Shown here piece after piece: positions 45,911-55,247 of a DNA stretch of 64,000 bases. Position 1 is the stretch's first letter, and every line of letters begins with the position of its first letter. The stretch lies in the NCBI RefSeq assembly GCF_002858675.1, contig NZ_PJZF01000001.1, positions 124,001 to 188,000 of the forward strand, given 5' to 3'. The notes below the pieces were generated by a model. The model was not told the DNA's origin. It saw only the letters and a program-made list of their open reading frames with translations, and ran no database searches. The position numbers and the translations under genes are program-made. The stretch comes from Chimaeribacter californicus (GTDB lineage: Bacteria; Pseudomonadota; Gammaproteobacteria; Enterobacterales; Enterobacteriaceae).

Positions 45911-47735
45911 GCGTTTCGATTCCCAGGCATTTCTGAAAACTGTCACCAGCCAGCCCGGTGTGTACCGGATGTACGATACCACCGGGACGGTCATCTATGT
46001 AGGGAAAGCCAAAGACCTGAAAAAGCGTCTTTCCAGCTATTTCCGCACCCATGTCGGCAGCCGCAAAACGGAAAATCTGGTCAAGAATATTGACCAGATT
46101 GACGTCACCGTGACCCACACGGAAACCGAGGCGTTACTGCTGGAGCACAACTACATCAAACTTTACCAGCCGCGCTACAACGTGCTGCTGCGTGATGATA
46201 AATCCTACCCGTTGATTTTCCTGAGTGCCGATGATCACCCGCGCATCGCTATTCACCGCGGGGCTAAACACGCGAAAGGCGAGTATTTCGGGCCGTTCCC
46301 TAACTCGTATGCCGTGCGTGAAACGCTGGCGCTGCTGCAGAAGCTGTTTCCGATCCGGCAGTGTGAAAACAGCGTCTACCGCAACCGTTCGCGCCCCTGC
46401 CTCCAGTACCAGATTGGGCGCTGCCTTGGCCCCTGCGTGAAAGGGCTGGTGAGCGAAGACGAGTACCGCCAGCAGGTGGAGTATGTGCGGCTGTTCCTGG
46501 CCGGCAAAGATCAGCAGGTGCTGACCCAGCTGATTGAACGCATGGAGCAGGCCAGCAAAGGGCTGAACTTTGAGGAAGCCGGGCGCATCCGCGATCAGAT
46601 CCAGGCGGTGCGCCGGGTGACGGAGCGGCAGTTTGTGTCGGGCGACGGTGACGACCTCGACGTTATCGGTGTCTCTTTTGATGCCGGGCTGGCCTGTATG
46701 CACGTGCTGTTTCTCCGCCAGGGGAAAGTGCTGGGCAGCCGCAGCTACTTCCCGAAAGTACCGGGCGGCACCGAGCTTGCTGAAGTGGTGCAGACTTTTA
46801 TCGGTCAGTTCTATTTGCAGGGCAGCGAAGGCCGGACCCTGCCGGGGGAAATTCTGCTGGATTTCGATCTGCCGGAGAAAGAACTGCTGGCCGCCTCACT
46901 GAGCGAGATGTCCGGCCGCAAAATTGCGATCCAGACCAAACCGCGCGGCGACCGGGCGCGTTACCTCAAACTGGCACGCACCAATGCGGCCACGGCGCTG
47001 GCGACCAAACTCTCCCAGCAATCCACCATTCACCAACGGCTGGCGGAGTTGTCGAAAGTGCTGAATCTGCCCGAGATCAACCGCATGGAGTGTTTTGACA
47101 TCAGCCACACCATGGGGGAGCAAACCGTGGCATCCTGCGTGGTATTTGACGGCAACGGGCCGGTACGCGCCGAGTACCGCCGTTACAACATCACCGGCAT
47201 TACGCCGGGGGATGACTATGCGGCGATGGCGCAGGTACTGAAACGCCGTTACGGCAAGGCGCTGGAAGAGAATAAAATCCCGGATGTGATCTTCATTGAT
47301 GGCGGGAAAGGGCAGCTGGGCATGGCGATGGATGTGTTTGCAGAACTGAATGTGACCTGGGATAAAACCCGGCCGAAACTGATCGGCATCGCCAAAGGCA
47401 CTGACCGCAAGGCGGGGCTGGAGACGCTGTTCTTTAAACCGGAAGGGGAAGGGATGTCCCTGCCGCCGGATTCTCCGGCCTTGCACGTCATCCAGCATAT
47501 CCGGGACGACTCACATAACCATGCGATTACCGGCCACCGGAAAAAACGGGCGAAAGTGCGCAATACCAGCGCGCTGGAAACGATTGAAGGCGTCGGCCCG
47601 AAACGCCGTCAGGTATTGCTGAAATATATGGGCGGGTTGCAACCCCTGCTCAACGCCAGCATCGAGGAAATTGCAAAAGTGCCGGGTATTTCACACGCAT
47701 TGGCAGAAAAAATCTACAATGCGTTGAAACACTAA
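45903..47735 (+). CDS. uvrC: Excinuclease ABC subunit C
   Basis: Nuclease of nucleotide-excision repair that makes both incisions around the lesion recognised by UvrAB. N-terminal GIY-YIG domain ([20 protein letters not shown], about 18-37), UVR/UvrB-interaction motif near 210, C-terminal RNase H-like endonuclease ([16 protein letters not shown]) and tandem helix-hairpin-helix ([17 protein letters not shown]). 610 residues. GTG start inside uvrY shows translational coupling; the uvrY-uvrC-pgsA order is that of E. coli. Confidence 0.98.
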   Translation: MSERFDSQAFLKTVTSQPGVYRMYDTTGTVIYVGKAKDLKKRLSSYFRTHVGSRKTENLVKNIDQIDVTVTHTETEALLLEHNYIKLYQPRYNVLLRDDKSYPLIFLSADDHPRIAIHRGAKHAKGEYFGPFPNSYAVRETLALLQKLFPIRQCENSVYRNRSRPCLQYQIGRCLGPCVKGLVSEDEYRQQVEYVRLFLAGKDQQVLTQLIERMEQASKGLNFEEAGRIRDQIQAVRRVTERQFVSGDGDDLDVIGVSFDAGLACMHVLFLRQGKVLGSRSYFPKVPGGTELAEVVQTFIGQFYLQGSEGRTLPGEILLDFDLPEKELLAASLSEMSGRKIAIQTKPRGDRARYLKLARTNAATALATKLSQQSTIHQRLAELSKVLNLPEINRMECFDISHTMGEQTVASCVVFDGNGPVRAEYRRYNITGITPGDDYAAMAQVLKRRYGKALEENKIPDVIFIDGGKGQLGMAMDVFAELNVTWDKTRPKLIGIAKGTDRKAGLETLFFKPEGEGMSLPPDSPALHVIQHIRDDSHNHAITGHRKKRAKVRNTSALETIEGVGPKRRQVLLKYMGGLQPLLNASIEEIAKVPGISHALAEKIYNALKH

Positions 47736-47792
47736 GGGCAATGTAGCAACATACTCACAATAATCCCTTTTGCCAGACAGTTACTGAGCGCT

Positions 47793-48341
47793 ATGCAATT
47801 TAATATACCGACTTGCCTCACGTTGTTTCGCGTGGTTTTGATTCCCTTTTTTGTGCTGGCGTTCTACCTCCCGTTTGTCTGGGCGCCCATGGCCTGTGCC
47901 CTGATCTTCGTGGTGGCAGCCATCACTGACTGGTTTGATGGTTTCCTGGCCCGCCGCTGGAAGCAAACCACACGCTTTGGTGCCTTCCTTGACCCGGTGG
48001 CTGACAAGGTCATGGTGGCGATTGCGCTGGTGCTGGTGGCAGAGTATTTCCACGCCTGGTGGATAACCCTGCCGGCCGCGACCATGATTGCGCGTGAAAT
48101 TATTATCTCAGCGCTGCGGGAGTGGATGGCGGAAGTCGGTAAGCGCAGCAGTGTGGCGGTTTCCTGGGTTGGTAAGGTGAAAACCACTGCGCAGATGCTG
48201 TCGCTGGTGGCGTTGCTGTGGCGGCCCGATCCCTCGCTGGAGTTTGTAGGGATCATCGCACTCTACATCGCGGCGGTGCTGACTTTCTGGTCAATGTTCC
48301 AATATTTGCACGCAGCCCGGAAAGATTTGCTTGAACCGTGA
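47793..48341 (+). CDS. pgsA: CDP-diacylglycerol-glycerol-3-phosphate phosphatidyltransferase
   Basis: Inner-membrane enzyme that makes phosphatidylglycerophosphate, the first committed step to phosphatidylglycerol and cardiolipin. 182 residues with about four spans. The CDP-alcohol phosphotransferase motif is complete ([20 protein letters not shown] then LDPVADK). Downstream of uvrC by 57 bp and followed by three tRNA genes, the same order as in E. coli. Confidence 0.97.
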   Translation: MQFNIPTCLTLFRVVLIPFFVLAFYLPFVWAPMACALIFVVAAITDWFDGFLARRWKQTTRFGAFLDPVADKVMVAIALVLVAEYFHAWWITLPAATMIAREIIISALREWMAEVGKRSSVAVSWVGKVKTTAQMLSLVALLWRPDPSLEFVGIIALYIAAVLTFWSMFQYLHAARKDLLEP

Positions 48342-48482
48342 TCGATGTGACTTAAAAAGCGCCAAATGAACATTTTGCGCTGATAATTCTGTTGACTCAT
48401 TGGCACAGGTAAGTAGAATGCAACGCATCGGACGGCAGCACAGCTTGCTGAAAGATAATAAAATCAGTAGCTTCTGATTAAT

Positions 48483-48558
<76 letters not shown>

Positions 48559-48623
48559 AATTTTAATAAGCTGGTAAGCGAAAGCATTACGAGTTTAGCC
48601 ATGGAAAATGGCAAATCAGTTAC

Positions 48624-48697
48624 GGCGCGTTAACAAAGCGGTTATGTAGCGGATTGCAAATCCGCCTAGTCCGGTTCGACTCCGGAACGCGCCTCCA
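48624..48697 (+). tRNA. cysT: tRNA-Cys (anticodon GCA)
   Basis: 74 nt with encoded CCA: acceptor GGCGCGT/ACGCGCC, anticodon loop GATTGCAAATC giving GCA, T arm CCGGTTCGACTCCGG. Second gene of the cluster. Confidence 0.97.
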
Positions 48698-48708
48698 CTT
48701 TTCCCGAT

Positions 48709-48794
48709 GCCCGGGTGGTGAAATCGGTAGACACAAGGGATTTAAAATCCCTCGGCTTATGGCTGTGCGGGTTCAAGTCCCGCCCCGGGTACCA
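48709..48794 (+). tRNA. leuZ: tRNA-Leu (anticodon TAA)
   Basis: 86-nt class II tRNA with encoded CCA: acceptor GCCCGGG/CCCGGGT, anticodon loop GATTTAAAATC giving TAA, long variable arm CGGCTTATGGCTG (one base shorter than in E. coli leuZ), T arm GCGGGTTCAAGTCCCGC. Confidence 0.96.
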
Positions 48795-48839
48795 CGGAAA
48801 GTAAAAGAATAATAAAGCAATAAGCAGTAATGTCGTAGA

Positions 48840-48861
48840 CCGCCGAGAGGCGGTTTTTTTG
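48840..48861 (+). terminator. Terminator of the Gly-Cys-Leu tRNA cluster
   Basis: ACCGCC-GAGA-GGCGGT followed by TTTTTTG, 45 nt after the tRNA-Leu CCA. Confidence 0.85.
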
Positions 48862-48949
48862 TTTTTGTCCCTTTATCCCATCAAAGCCCATAGCCACGGC
48901 CAGCCATTTTTTATACGCTCATCTCTCCCTTTTTTCCGGAGAACAGACC

Positions 48950-49459
48950 ATGCCAGCGCATACCCAGCCCCCTGTTACCATCAGCCGTTTCCAGCCCACA
49001 GACCGTGATCAGGTGATCAAGGTGATTTTGCCTATTCAGAATCAGGAATTCGGTATCGCCATTACCGCAGAACAGCAGCCGGATCTCAGCGATATCCCCG
49101 GGTTTTATCAATGTGATGGCGGGGAATTCTGGGTAGCACGCTGTGGGAGTGAGATTATCGGTACGCTGGGGCTGAAAGACATCGGTAACCAGCAGGCTGC
49201 CCTGCGTAAAATGTTTGTCACCGCCGCCTACCGGGGCCGGGCGTGGTCAGTCGCGCCCCAGTTACTGGCTGCGTTGTTCCGCCACGCCGCGGAGGTGGAC
49301 ATCCGTGATATTTATCTGGGTACGACTGACAAATTCCTGGCCGCCCAACGCTTTTATGAGAAGCAGGGGTTCAGTGAGGTGGCTGCCAATACCTTGCCTG
49401 CGGCGTTCCCGCGCATGGCGGTAGACAGCAAATTTTACCGCTGGTCAGCTGCCGCGTAG
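48950..49459 (+). CDS. GNAT-family N-acetyltransferase
   Basis: 169-residue acetyl-CoA-dependent N-acetyltransferase. The acetyl-CoA-binding region reads LRKMFVTAAYRGRAWSVAPQ (an R/Q-x-x-G-x-A type loop), preceded by GGEFWVARCGSEIIGTLGLK and followed by LGTTDKFLAAQRFYEKQGFS. The substrate is unknown. Start ATG 48950 after CCGGAGAACAGACC. It follows the tRNA cluster with its own spacing; independent gene. Confidence 0.82.
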   Translation: MPAHTQPPVTISRFQPTDRDQVIKVILPIQNQEFGIAITAEQQPDLSDIPGFYQCDGGEFWVARCGSEIIGTLGLKDIGNQQAALRKMFVTAAYRGRAWSVAPQLLAALFRHAAEVDIRDIYLGTTDKFLAAQRFYEKQGFSEVAANTLPAAFPRMAVDSKFYRWSAAA

Positions 49460-49470
49460 GGCGTAGTGGC

Positions 49471-49701
49471 TTACTCCTGCTCCCAGTGGTTATCCCATTG
49501 GGCATTTTCTATCAGCGGGCGCAGAGCCTGATCAAAGACTTTCATCTGGGCCGGTGAGAGGTTGGCCAAAGTCTTTTCCGCCATAATCTGCCGGGCCACG
49601 CCGCGTGCGCTGGCCAGATTGGTGCCGCTCTGGCCGGCGGTTTCTTCAATCAGCTCCGGCAGATTATGGTAGATATGGCTAAGGGCGTTGATATTCAGCA
49701 T
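49471..49701 (-). CDS. Small conserved-looking protein of unknown function (76 aa)
   Basis: 76 residues, predicted mostly helical, without signal or membrane span: NLPELIEETAGQSGTNLASA then IMAEKTLANLSPAQMKVFDQ and an acidic Trp-rich end (NAQWDNHWEQE). ATG 49701 follows CGTGGAGGAAAC, a good ribosome site. It lies 17 bp downstream of yedK, suggesting co-transcription. Family not recognised. Confidence 0.6.
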   Translation of the reverse strand: MLNINALSHIYHNLPELIEETAGQSGTNLASARGVARQIMAEKTLANLSPAQMKVFDQALRPLIENAQWDNHWEQE

Positions 49702-49718
49702 GTTTCCTCCACGGTCTG

Positions 49719-50426
49719 TCAGACCAGCGGATTATCAATGGGCTCCAGCATCGCCGGCCCGTCGTGGTGCGGGTTGCCGACCGCCTTGTCAACCGGGTGC
49801 CAGCTGAACTGCTCCACCGGCACGGCACCTTCCGTAGCCAGCGTCTCGGCTTCCTGCGGGCTCAGGGTGGGATCAAGCCAGGCGCGCGCCGCGTCCGGCG
49901 TCAAGACCAGCGGGCGGCGGTCATGAATGTCGAGCAGCCCGGCATCAGAGGCGGCGGTAATAATCACAAAACCGTCGTCATCCGGCGGCTCTGGGGCATC
50001 CGGGTGGAATTTGCTGATGGCTGCAAAGAAAATCGGCGTACGGCGCTGGTGATAAATAAAGTAGGGTTGTTTACGCTTAGCGTCTTCCGGGTCTTTTTTC
50101 CACTCAAACCAGCCGTCCGCCATCACCAGCGCCCGGCCATGTTGCCAGAGCGGTTTAAACATCCGGCTTTCGGCCGCAGTCTCCACCCTGGCATTGATCA
50201 CCGGTGGCCGGTGCGCCTCTTTGGCCCAGTGCGGCTGGTAGCCCCAGCGCACCGGATCCAGATGCAACTGGTCATTGCGCTGGTTCAGCAGCAGCACCCG
50301 GGTGCCGGGTGCCACGTTATAGCGGTCAATCGGCACGGGATCCAGGCCGCCACTGAAGGCGATGCCCGGGGCCAGTGCCTCCAGGTAGTCTGACCTCGTC
50401 TGATGCTGTGAAAAGCGTCCGCACAT
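49719..50426 (-). CDS. yedK: SRAP-domain abasic-site protein YedK (HMCES-like)
   Basis: SOS-response-associated peptidase family: forms a covalent thiazolidine crosslink to abasic sites in single-stranded DNA to protect replication forks. Catalytic Cys2 (MCGRFSQ) becomes N-terminal after Met removal. RYNVAPGTRVLLL, VINARVET and ADGWFEWKK are the core motifs, and the C-terminal RPLVLTPDAARAWLD segment completes the fold. 235 residues from ATG 50426, which AGGAGGCATT precedes. An in-frame upstream extension would destroy the Cys2 arrangement and is not used. Confidence 0.93.
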   Translation of the reverse strand: MCGRFSQHQTRSDYLEALAPGIAFSGGLDPVPIDRYNVAPGTRVLLLNQRNDQLHLDPVRWGYQPHWAKEAHRPPVINARVETAAESRMFKPLWQHGRALVMADGWFEWKKDPEDAKRKQPYFIYHQRRTPIFFAAISKFHPDAPEPPDDDGFVIITAASDAGLLDIHDRRPLVLTPDAARAWLDPTLSPQEAETLATEGAVPVEQFSWHPVDKAVGNPHHDGPAMLEPIDNPLV

Positions 50427-50466
50427 AATGCCTCCTGTTATTGCCAACAGGCTAAGTATAGGAAAC

Positions 50467-50991
50467 TTAGAGGGCGGCGATCGGCTGGTCTGGTGTCGGC
50501 AACAATAACTGGTAAAAGGCGAGATCGAGCCAGCGGTCAAATTTATAACCCGCCTGCCGCACTGTACCGCAGTGGCTGAAGCCAAGGCGCTCGTGCAGCG
50601 CGATGCTGCCCTGGTTGGTGCTGTCGATGCCGCCGACCAGCGTATGCACCTGGCGTGCCTGCGCTTCGGCGATCAGCCGCTCCAGCAGCCGGCGGCCCAG
50701 CCCGCGCCCCCGGTGATCCGGGTGGACATACAGCGAGTGCTCGACGGTGTATTTGTTGGCGGGGAACGGGCGGAAGGTGCCGTAGCTGGCAAAGCCCAGC
50801 AGGTTACCGTGCTCATCTTCCAGGCCGATTACCGGAAAGCCATTGTCCCGTTTTACGGCAAACCAGGTGCGCATCGCAGAGAGCGGCCGGGGTTGATAAT
50901 CGTACAAGGCCGTGGAGGTGAGGATCGCCTCATTAAAAATGGCCAGAATCGCCTCTGCATGCCGCTCTTCACTGCATTCAACCCACTTCAT
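50467..50991 (-). CDS. GNAT N-acetyltransferase, phosphinothricin/methionine-sulfone type
   Basis: 174 residues of the PAT/YncA (MddA)-like GNAT group, which acetylates phosphinothricin, methionine sulfone or related amino acids. FNEAILTSTALYDYQPRP, the core HSLYVHPDHRGRGLGRRLLE (acetyl-CoA pyrophosphate loop) and the IDSTNQGSIALHERLGFSHC motif are typical of PAT enzymes. ATG 50991 follows CAGGAGTGTTCAAG. It is divergent from the XRE-cupin regulator, which may control it. Confidence 0.86.
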   Translation of the reverse strand: MKWVECSEERHAEAILAIFNEAILTSTALYDYQPRPLSAMRTWFAVKRDNGFPVIGLEDEHGNLLGFASYGTFRPFPANKYTVEHSLYVHPDHRGRGLGRRLLERLIAEAQARQVHTLVGGIDSTNQGSIALHERLGFSHCGTVRQAGYKFDRWLDLAFYQLLLPTPDQPIAAL

Positions 50992-51061
50992 CTTGAACAC
51001 TCCTGCTGTGCTGTTTACTATAATGGATATTATTCTCCTAAAGTAAACGCGGGCATGAGCC

Positions 51062-51616
51062 ATGTCAATTGATGAGATTATCGCCGGCCAGTTATACGCC
51101 CGGCGCAAGGAAAAGGGCTGGAGCATTGACATGCTGGCGCAGCAATCAGGGGTGAGTAAAGCGATGATTTCAAAAATTGAACGCCAGGCAAGCAGCCCCA
51201 GTGCAGCCACCCTGGGGCGGCTGGCGGCCGGGCTGGGTATTTCGCTGGCTGAATTGATCACTGCACAAGAACCGCAGCCCCATCCCCTGCGCCGCCGCGA
51301 TGAACAACCGGTCTGGCGCGATCCCGATCTCGGCTATCTGCGGCGGCAGGTCAGTGAAAAAAACGCGGGGCAGGGGGCGGAACTGGTAGAAATCACGCTG
51401 CCGGCCGGGGCCAGAATCAACTATCCCCGCTGGAACGCCGCGCCTTATCGGCAGCAATTATGGGTATGTGAGGGCACCGTCACGCTGACATATGGTAAAG
51501 CGCGCTATGTGCTGGCCGCGGGGGATTGCCTGAGTTTCGGTGTCGATGCACCGCTGACGTTTGCCAACCCGGGCAGCCAGCCCTGCCGTTACCTGCTGGT
51601 GATGGCCTCAGCCTGA
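51062..51616 (+). CDS. XRE-cupin transcriptional regulator
   Basis: 184 residues: N-terminal HTH_XRE (about 10-65; LAQQSGVSKAMISKIERQAS is the helix-turn-helix) and C-terminal cupin domain (about 100-180; LWVCEGTVTLTYGKARYVLA, GDCLSFGVDAPLTFANPG). Such proteins regulate adjacent metabolic genes, sensing a small ligand in the cupin. It is divergent from the PAT-like acetyltransferase, with 70 bp between starts, so autoregulation plus control of that gene is likely. The ligand is unknown. Confidence 0.85.
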   Translation: MSIDEIIAGQLYARRKEKGWSIDMLAQQSGVSKAMISKIERQASSPSAATLGRLAAGLGISLAELITAQEPQPHPLRRRDEQPVWRDPDLGYLRRQVSEKNAGQGAELVEITLPAGARINYPRWNAAPYRQQLWVCEGTVTLTYGKARYVLAAGDCLSFGVDAPLTFANPGSQPCRYLLVMASA

Positions 51617-51620
51617 CGGC

Positions 51621-51806
51621 TCAGAACAGGGAAAACAGCAGGACGACCGGAAAACTCAGCGGCCAGGTCAGGCCAATAATGCCGGACGTAAATAACCGGA
51701 TCCTGAATGAGGAATCACGGCTGATCAGTAAGGTAAAAAGGGCGGAGAGGGCAAAGCCGATAAGGAAAATGGTTTTTAACGCTTCCCAGGCGGTATGAGC
51801 AGACAC
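51621..51806 (-). CDS. GhoT/OrtT-family membrane toxin, no antitoxin alongside
   Basis: The last 57 residues align end to end with E. coli GhoT and OrtT (57 aa): two membrane spans and the C-terminus GLTWPLSFPVVLLFSLF, against GITWPMSLPVALLFSLF in GhoT. These proteins depolarise the inner membrane; GhoT is controlled by the RNase antitoxin GhoS, while OrtT is an orphan. GTG 51806 gives 61 aa; in-frame ATG codons at 51836 and 51890 give longer, less plausible N-termini. No GhoS-like ORF is adjacent, so an OrtT-like orphan role is more likely. It is convergent with the XRE-cupin gene (4 bp between stops). Confidence 0.8.
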   Translation of the reverse strand: MSAHTAWEALKTIFLIGFALSALFTLLISRDSSFRIRLFTSGIIGLTWPLSFPVVLLFSLF

Positions 51807-51959
51807 ATCTATTACCTGTCGTTTACACAATGTCATTATTGTATTGATTTTGCACTTTTCTATCAATTCTTTGATCGGGGTAATAGACAAATTAAAAAAA
51901 TGGGAGAGATAAACGCAGCCGATGTCCCCTTACCGTTAGCGCAGCATCACAGCCAGACG

Positions 51960-51985
51960 TAAAAAAGCCCGGCCAGGCCGGGCTT
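51960..51985 (-). terminator. Terminator of the DUF883-like gene
   Basis: On the minus strand AAGCCCGGCC-TGG-CCGGGCTT then TTTTACG, 24 nt after the stop at 52009. Confidence 0.85.
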
Positions 51986-52008
51986 ACACAGAGCGTCATC
52001 ACCAGTGA

Positions 52009-52260
52009 TTAACGGCGGCCGCCCAGCAGTTTTGCCAGAACGAAACCAACCCCTGCGGCCACCAGCAGTGCCGGTACCGGGTTGTCAGACGTTGTGCGTT
52101 TCACGGTGTCTACCGCGTCATTGACAGCATAAGAAGCCTGGGAAAGGTTCTTACGCACAGCCCCTTCAAATTGAGTCTTGCTGTCATCAGTTGCGCGACC
52201 AAACTGTTCCTGGCCCGCACCCACAGCTTCTTCTGCTTTATCTTTTACTTTATCAAACAT
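52009..52260 (-). CDS. ElaB/YqjD/DUF883-like tail-anchored protein
   Basis: 83 residues: a soluble amphipathic helical region (MFDKVKDKAEEAVGAGQEQF and onward) and a C-terminal membrane anchor (VPALLVAAGVGFVLAKLLGG) ending in Arg-Arg. This is the layout of ElaB, YqjD and YgaM, which tether to the inner membrane and bind stationary-phase ribosomes in E. coli. The N-terminal part also resembles CsbD-like stress proteins. ATG 52260 is chosen for the MFDKVKDK start; the in-frame ATG at 52356 adds 32 residues unlike the family. Confidence 0.75.
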   Translation of the reverse strand: MFDKVKDKAEEAVGAGQEQFGRATDDSKTQFEGAVRKNLSQASYAVNDAVDTVKRTTSDNPVPALLVAAGVGFVLAKLLGGRR

Positions 52261-52543
52261 ATGCAAACTCCATTTGTGAGTGAACGTATTAAAAGCATAG
52301 ACCAGAAAATCGGTTCCGGCAGGGTTATTAACATGCCGTAACAATGGTTTTCGCAAGTGAGCGTTTTCACTCCCCCGCTTTTCAGCCGCTGAGCCCCCCG
52401 TCCTGCCTGAAGATGCTATGCCCCTGATTTTACCGGTGTTGGGTTAGCATGTTGTTACATTCTGCTGCCGGAATCCTTACAGGCAAACCCTGTACTCTCT
52501 ATCCGGCGAATGAATCGTTGAACAAACAGACACAGAGGTAAGA

Positions 52544-52795
52544 ATGAAGGTAATGAAATCAGTGATGCTGGGATCGCTGTTAGCCCTGAGCAGTGCCGCT
52601 ATGGCAGAACCGATGCACGCTGACGCGACCCCGGTTAACAAAGCTGAACTGAGCCACGCACACCGCGCAGCCCACCCGGTGAAACCCGTCAGCCATAAGC
52701 CGGTGCATCATGTGAAGAAAAAAGCCGTGAAAAAGCCGGTGCCGAAGAAAGCTAATGCGCCGCACGACAGCCGCGTTAACGATCAGCCGCATTAA
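52544..52795 (+). CDS. Small His/Lys-rich exported protein
   Basis: 83 residues with a clear signal peptide (MKVMKSVMLGSLLALSSAAMA). The mature chain is dominated by His, Lys, Pro and Ala (HRAAHPVKPVSHKPVHHVKK, KKPVPKKANAPH). It recalls the acid-shock protein Asr in composition but is not close enough to name. Possibly metal-binding or a periplasmic buffer protein. GAGGTAAGA precedes ATG 52544, and a terminator follows. Confidence 0.7.
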   Translation: MKVMKSVMLGSLLALSSAAMAEPMHADATPVNKAELSHAHRAAHPVKPVSHKPVHHVKKKAVKKPVPKKANAPHDSRVNDQPH

Positions 52796-52818
52796 GCCCG
52801 GCTGTATCATGCATCACG

Positions 52819-52847
52819 AAAAAGCCCACCGGAAGGTGGGCTTTTTG
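52819..52847. terminator. Bidirectional terminator after the His/Lys-rich gene
   Basis: AAAAAGCCCACC-GGAA-GGTGGGCTTTTT: symmetrical hairpin with A and T tracts, placed between the plus-strand gene ending at 52795 and the minus-strand MFS gene ending at 52851. Confidence 0.85.
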
Positions 52848-52850
52848 CTG

Positions 52851-54326
52851 TCAGGCCTTGCGTTTATGCCCGGTGGAAAGGCGCGGGCTGACAGGCGAAG
52901 ACTGGTAACGATCGCGGAAATAGTGCTCGATCTGCTCCAGGCTGCGGCCCCGGGTCTCCGGTACACACAGCACCACAAACAGCGACCCGGCGATGCCGAT
53001 GCAGGCAAAAGTGAAGAACGCCCCGGCCAGCCCCACGCCGGCCAGCAACATCGGGAATGCCAGTGAGATCAAGAAATTGGCGATCCACATGGCAAAGACG
53101 GAAGCCCCCATACAGATGCCGCGCATGCGGATCGGGAAGATTTCAGAGAGCAGCAGCCAGGTCACCGGTGAGAGCGCGCCCTGCTGGAAGCTCAGGAACA
53201 TCAGCATCCCGGCCAGCACCAGATAACTGCGCAGCAGGTTAGGCAGGCCGCCCACCGTTTCCGGCATCAGGATACAGACCGCGCCCAGGAAGAACAGGCA
53301 GCAGGTACAGCCTATCTGCCCAATCAGCACCAGCGGCCGGCGGCCGATTTTGCCCAGCAGCCAGATGCCGGCAAAGGTCATGGCCACGGAAATCACCCCA
53401 TTGGCGATGGTCGCCAGCAGAGCAGCATCGGTGCTCAGGCCGGTAGCTTCCAGCATGGTCGGCGCATAATACATAATGGTGTTGACGCCGGTGAGTTGCT
53501 GGATAACCGCAATCCCGATGCCCAGCAGGAACAGCTTCATTAACCACGGTGTGGCGAGGTCACGCAGGCGGCCTTTGCCCTGATGGCGGTTTTCTTCAAT
53601 GGTCTCCTCAATCTCTGTCATCTCCCATTCCACATCCTGCGTGGAACGGGTGCGCTCCAGCACTTTTCTCGCCTCAGCCATGCGTCCCTTCATGGCATAC
53701 CAGCGCGGGGAGTCCGGCATAAACAGCATACCGAACCACAGCAGCACGGCTGGAATAGTGGCGATCGCCAGCATCCAGCGCCAGGTGGATTCCCCGCCCC
53801 AAAGCTCATGGAAGGTGGCATTGGAGATGTAGGCCAGCATCTGGCCGGAGACAATCATCAGCTCCTGCAGCGTCACCAGCTGCCCGCGGCGGTTGGCCGG
53901 GGCAATCTCCGCAATATAGACCGGTACCGTGGCCGCTGCGCCGCCCACGGCGACGCCCAGCACCAGCCGGAAGGCGATCATCCAGGTGACATCCGGGGCC
54001 AGCGAGGTGCCGATAGCACCGACAGCAAAAATCACCGCCAGAAACAGGATGATCTTTTTGCGTCCCGCGGCATCTGCCAGATGGCCGGCCATCAGCGCCC
54101 CAAAGGCTGCGCCAAACAGCAGGGAACTGGTCACCAGCCCGGTGGTAAAGGGCGTCAGGTGCAGTTCCTGGCCCATAAACAGCAGGGCACCGGAGATCAC
54201 GCCGGTGTCATAGCCGAACAGCAGGCCACCCAGCGTGGAGATCAGCACGATAATTTTAACGAAGGGTTCGGTTTTGGTTTGACTGTTTGGCCCAGAAGCA
54301 GGGTTGGTTGTTATGTATTGTTCCAT
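52851..54326 (-). CDS. MFS sugar porter, probably myo-inositol/polyol type
   Basis: 491-residue major-facilitator sugar porter with 12 spans. Family signatures: GGLLFGYDTGVISGALLFM (span 1), GRKKII after span 2, RLVLGVAVGGAAATVPVYIAE (span 4), MPDSPRWYAMKGR after span 6, GIGIAVIQQLTGVNTIMYYA (span 7) and VPETRGRSLE at the end. This pattern is closest to the IolT/YncC branch, hence the inositol guess, but no catabolic genes are adjacent. It has a soluble loop of about 60 residues between spans 6 and 7. Confidence 0.85.
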   Translation of the reverse strand: MEQYITTNPASGPNSQTKTEPFVKIIVLISTLGGLLFGYDTGVISGALLFMGQELHLTPFTTGLVTSSLLFGAAFGALMAGHLADAAGRKKIILFLAVIFAVGAIGTSLAPDVTWMIAFRLVLGVAVGGAAATVPVYIAEIAPANRRGQLVTLQELMIVSGQMLAYISNATFHELWGGESTWRWMLAIATIPAVLLWFGMLFMPDSPRWYAMKGRMAEARKVLERTRSTQDVEWEMTEIEETIEENRHQGKGRLRDLATPWLMKLFLLGIGIAVIQQLTGVNTIMYYAPTMLEATGLSTDAALLATIANGVISVAMTFAGIWLLGKIGRRPLVLIGQIGCTCCLFFLGAVCILMPETVGGLPNLLRSYLVLAGMLMFLSFQQGALSPVTWLLLSEIFPIRMRGICMGASVFAMWIANFLISLAFPMLLAGVGLAGAFFTFACIGIAGSLFVVLCVPETRGRSLEQIEHYFRDRYQSSPVSPRLSTGHKRKA

Positions 54327-54845
54327 GATAGCTCCAGTGGTCTTGCAGGGTCTGGTCGTTACAAGGGAGTAAGATAAAAAACATCACATCAAAAAATTCG
54401 TTAACAAATGACGCCATGGTTGTAGATAACTTGTTGCAGATCGTGAGCGACAGATAGTTATAGACAGAAAATTTCATTTATTAAAATATTGGAAATTTAA
54501 TTTTGTGTGCTGGCTCATAAAATAGCAGTGTATTACGGCAAAATAGCGCTAAAAAAGGAGGGATGGCGCCTTTAAACGATGTGGTGGGTGAATTATCTGG
54601 TTTTAAATGAAATTAATATTTCTTTGTTGGTTGGTAAAGAAATAAATGATCAGGATGGGTGAAATGAGCTGGTATTGAAGATCAAGCAGTTGCGGCGGGT
54701 GGTGTGACACGGCGCATGTTTCATTTTTCCGGCAACAGGCTGGGCCAGGCAGCAGGAAATCATGCGGGCTTCGCAGTCATTGTGAAGGGAAGCTCAACAG
54801 ACAGGCGTAACACAGAAGGCAGATAAAAAAGGGCAGGCCGGGGAA
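54327..54845. other. Gene-free AT-rich region upstream of the MFS porter
   Basis: 519 bp, AT-rich in its first half (54350-54660), presumably with the MFS promoter. No gene, RNA or terminator could be identified. Confidence 0.5.
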
Positions 54846-55025
54846 TTATAAACGGCGATTCTCCTGGCTTACTTCAATCAAATCACTCAACGCATGCATT
54901 GAGATGCCGCTGTTACCCCAGTCAACCATCGCCCAGGGTTTTTCCTGATTGGAAAGCATGGAAATAACCCGGCCTACGATCTCACCGGTTTTATGCTTGA
55001 CCAAAGAATTGACACTGATGCTCAT
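54846..55025 (-). CDS. Small soluble protein of unknown function (59 aa)
   Basis: 59 residues from ATG 55025, with GGAGGGGC upstream. It has an N-terminal KOW/SH3-like strand pattern (SLVKHKTGEIVGRVISML, then KPWAMVDWGNSG) and ends LSDLIEVSQENRRL. No signal or span. It lies in the gap between the MFS porter and ryhB and might be iron-responsive through its place next to the Fur box, but that is speculation. Family not recognised. Confidence 0.6.
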   Translation of the reverse strand: MSISVNSLVKHKTGEIVGRVISMLSNQEKPWAMVDWGNSGISMHALSDLIEVSQENRRL

Positions 55026-55225
55026 GATATGCCCCTCCATTATATGCCTCTTGCCAGACTACCCCCGCCTCAGAACGATGCCAACAAGCTTATTAAGGAT
55101 ATTGCTATAACATTAGCGTAAATCATCGTTCAGCGGGGCAGAAATGCTGGGACAGCACCTGAGCGGGCACCGGGGCTGGATGGCCCTGGAGGAAGGGGTG
55201 AAAAAAAAAGCACTTTACTTTATGG

Positions 55226-55244
55226 AATGATAATCGTTATCATC
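55226..55244 (+). promoter_or_regulatory. Fur box of ryhB
   Basis: AATGATAATCGTTATCATC is a symmetrical Fur site (ATGATAA-TCG-TTATCAT) directly before the ryhB start, the position known for ryhB of E. coli. Confidence 0.9.
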
Positions 55245-55247
55245 AAG

